Origin: Methanobacteriota archaeon | Lineage (GTDB): Archaea > Thermoplasmatota > Thermoplasmata > RBG-16-68-12 | Assembly: GCA_005878415.1 (NCBI GenBank) | Contig: VBMM01000061.1 | Span: 2,876 to 14,851 of the forward strand | Length of the DNA: 11,976 nt | Direction: 5' to 3' | In this document: positions 11,765-11,976 of the stretch, in pieces | Numbering within the stretch: position 1 is the stretch's first letter | Layout: each line of letters begins with the position of its first letter | Made by a program: the position numbers and the translations under genes | The notes under the pieces: generated by a model | The model's input: the letters and a program-made list of their open reading frames with translations, nothing else | Database searches by the model: none | Told to the model about the DNA's origin: nothing

Positions 11765-11772
11765 CAGATAAA
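11765..11772 (-). promoter_or_regulatory. TATA box of the thioredoxin-fold gene
   Basis: On the minus strand TTTATCTG matches the archaeal consensus except at the sixth base, exactly as in the purine operon's TTTATCGG. Its centre is about 31 bp before the ATG at 11737, so the leader would be only a few bases. It lies in the divergent gap before the gene at 11828 and might also act toward that side. Confidence 0.5.
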
Positions 11773-11827
11773 GCTTGTGCGACAAGCGGGCGAAACGAGA
11801 TGGCGGCGGAGACCGTTCCCGCGCCGG

Positions 11828-11976
11828 ATGCGATTTCTGGTGGCGTCCGAGGCCGACGAAGCAAGCCGAGGCCAGAGGCAGGCCCTTCTCGAGGCGGCGT
11901 CGTGGCGCTCGGAGCCGGCGTTCGAGGGAAGGCCCGCGTGGCGTTGGCGCGACATGGTACTCGCGACGATCGATGG
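11828..11976 (+). CDS. dtdA: D-aminoacyl-tRNA deacylase (DTD2-like), N-terminal part only
   Basis: The last 149 bases hold the first 49 codons of a gene cut by the window edge. It begins MRFLVASEADEASRGQRQAL and continues through FEGRPAW to DMVLATID. The opening strand with VAS, a following amphipathic helix and the LATID strand resemble the N terminus of archaeal DTD2/GEK1 D-aminoacyl-tRNA deacylases, which free tRNAs wrongly charged with D-amino acids. Third codon positions are G/C rich. It diverges from the thioredoxin-fold gene across 90 bases. An ATG at 11800 is in a different frame. The call rests on about 50 residues recalled by pattern, so it is tentative. Confidence 0.55.
   Translation, partial: MRFLVASEADEASRGQRQALLEAASWRSEPAFEGRPAWRWRDMVLATID

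Overview
The window looks like a high-GC archaeal chromosome segment, most likely Thermoplasmatota, though the lineage is an inference from gene content and nothing here fixes it. The archaeal signs are a methanogen-type hypoxanthine phosphoribosyltransferase, a family 4 Fe-S uracil-DNA glycosylase, a two-domain KaiC/GvpD-like ATPase, tandem archaeal winged-helix regulators, and the apparent start of an archaeal D-aminoacyl-tRNA deacylase. TATA boxes recur about 26 to 30 bp ahead of start codons, which points to widespread leaderless transcription. Coding density is high, no RNA gene, mobile element or CRISPR was seen, and the content reads as core rather than accessory.

Layout. (1) Positions 90-2634, plus strand: a three-gene purine-salvage operon of a methylthioadenosine/methylthioinosine phosphorylase, an MTA/SAH/5'-deoxyadenosine deaminase and a hypoxanthine phosphoribosyltransferase. 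Together they can turn 5'-methylthioadenosine (and perhaps 5'-deoxyadenosine) into inosine derivatives, hypoxanthine and finally IMP. (2) 2631-3893, minus: a CPA2-type cation/H+ antiporter whose stop codon interlocks with the operon's last stop in a CTAG palindrome. (3) 3894-4340: mostly non-coding, with one possible 46-residue gene. (4) 4341-5228, minus: two paralogous winged-helix regulators. Two copies of the palindrome TTGATTATCAA, 32 bp apart, sit just upstream of the first one's TATA box. (5) 5344-6843, minus: a KaiC/GvpD-like ATPase with one intact and one degenerate RecA-like domain. (6) 6899-7648, minus, DUF72, and 7707-9437, plus, PolX DNA polymerase. The two diverge from what looks like a single shared TATA element. 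(7) 9376-10458, minus: a fusion of family 4 uracil-DNA glycosylase and a Nudix hydrolase, converging on and overlapping polX by 62 bp. (8) 10499-11737, minus: a small basic coiled-coil protein with no ordinary start codon, an Hsp20 chaperone and a thioredoxin-fold protein without a CxxC motif. (9) From 11828, plus: the first 49 codons of a probable D-aminoacyl-tRNA deacylase.

Functional themes are recycling of SAM by-products, base excision repair (uracil removal, gap filling by PolX, nucleotide clean-up by Nudix) and protein quality control. The points most worth following up are the MTI-route operon, the twin operator beside the regulator pair, the symmetric divergent promoter, the glycosylase-Nudix fusion and the two small genes that ordinary gene calling would miss.
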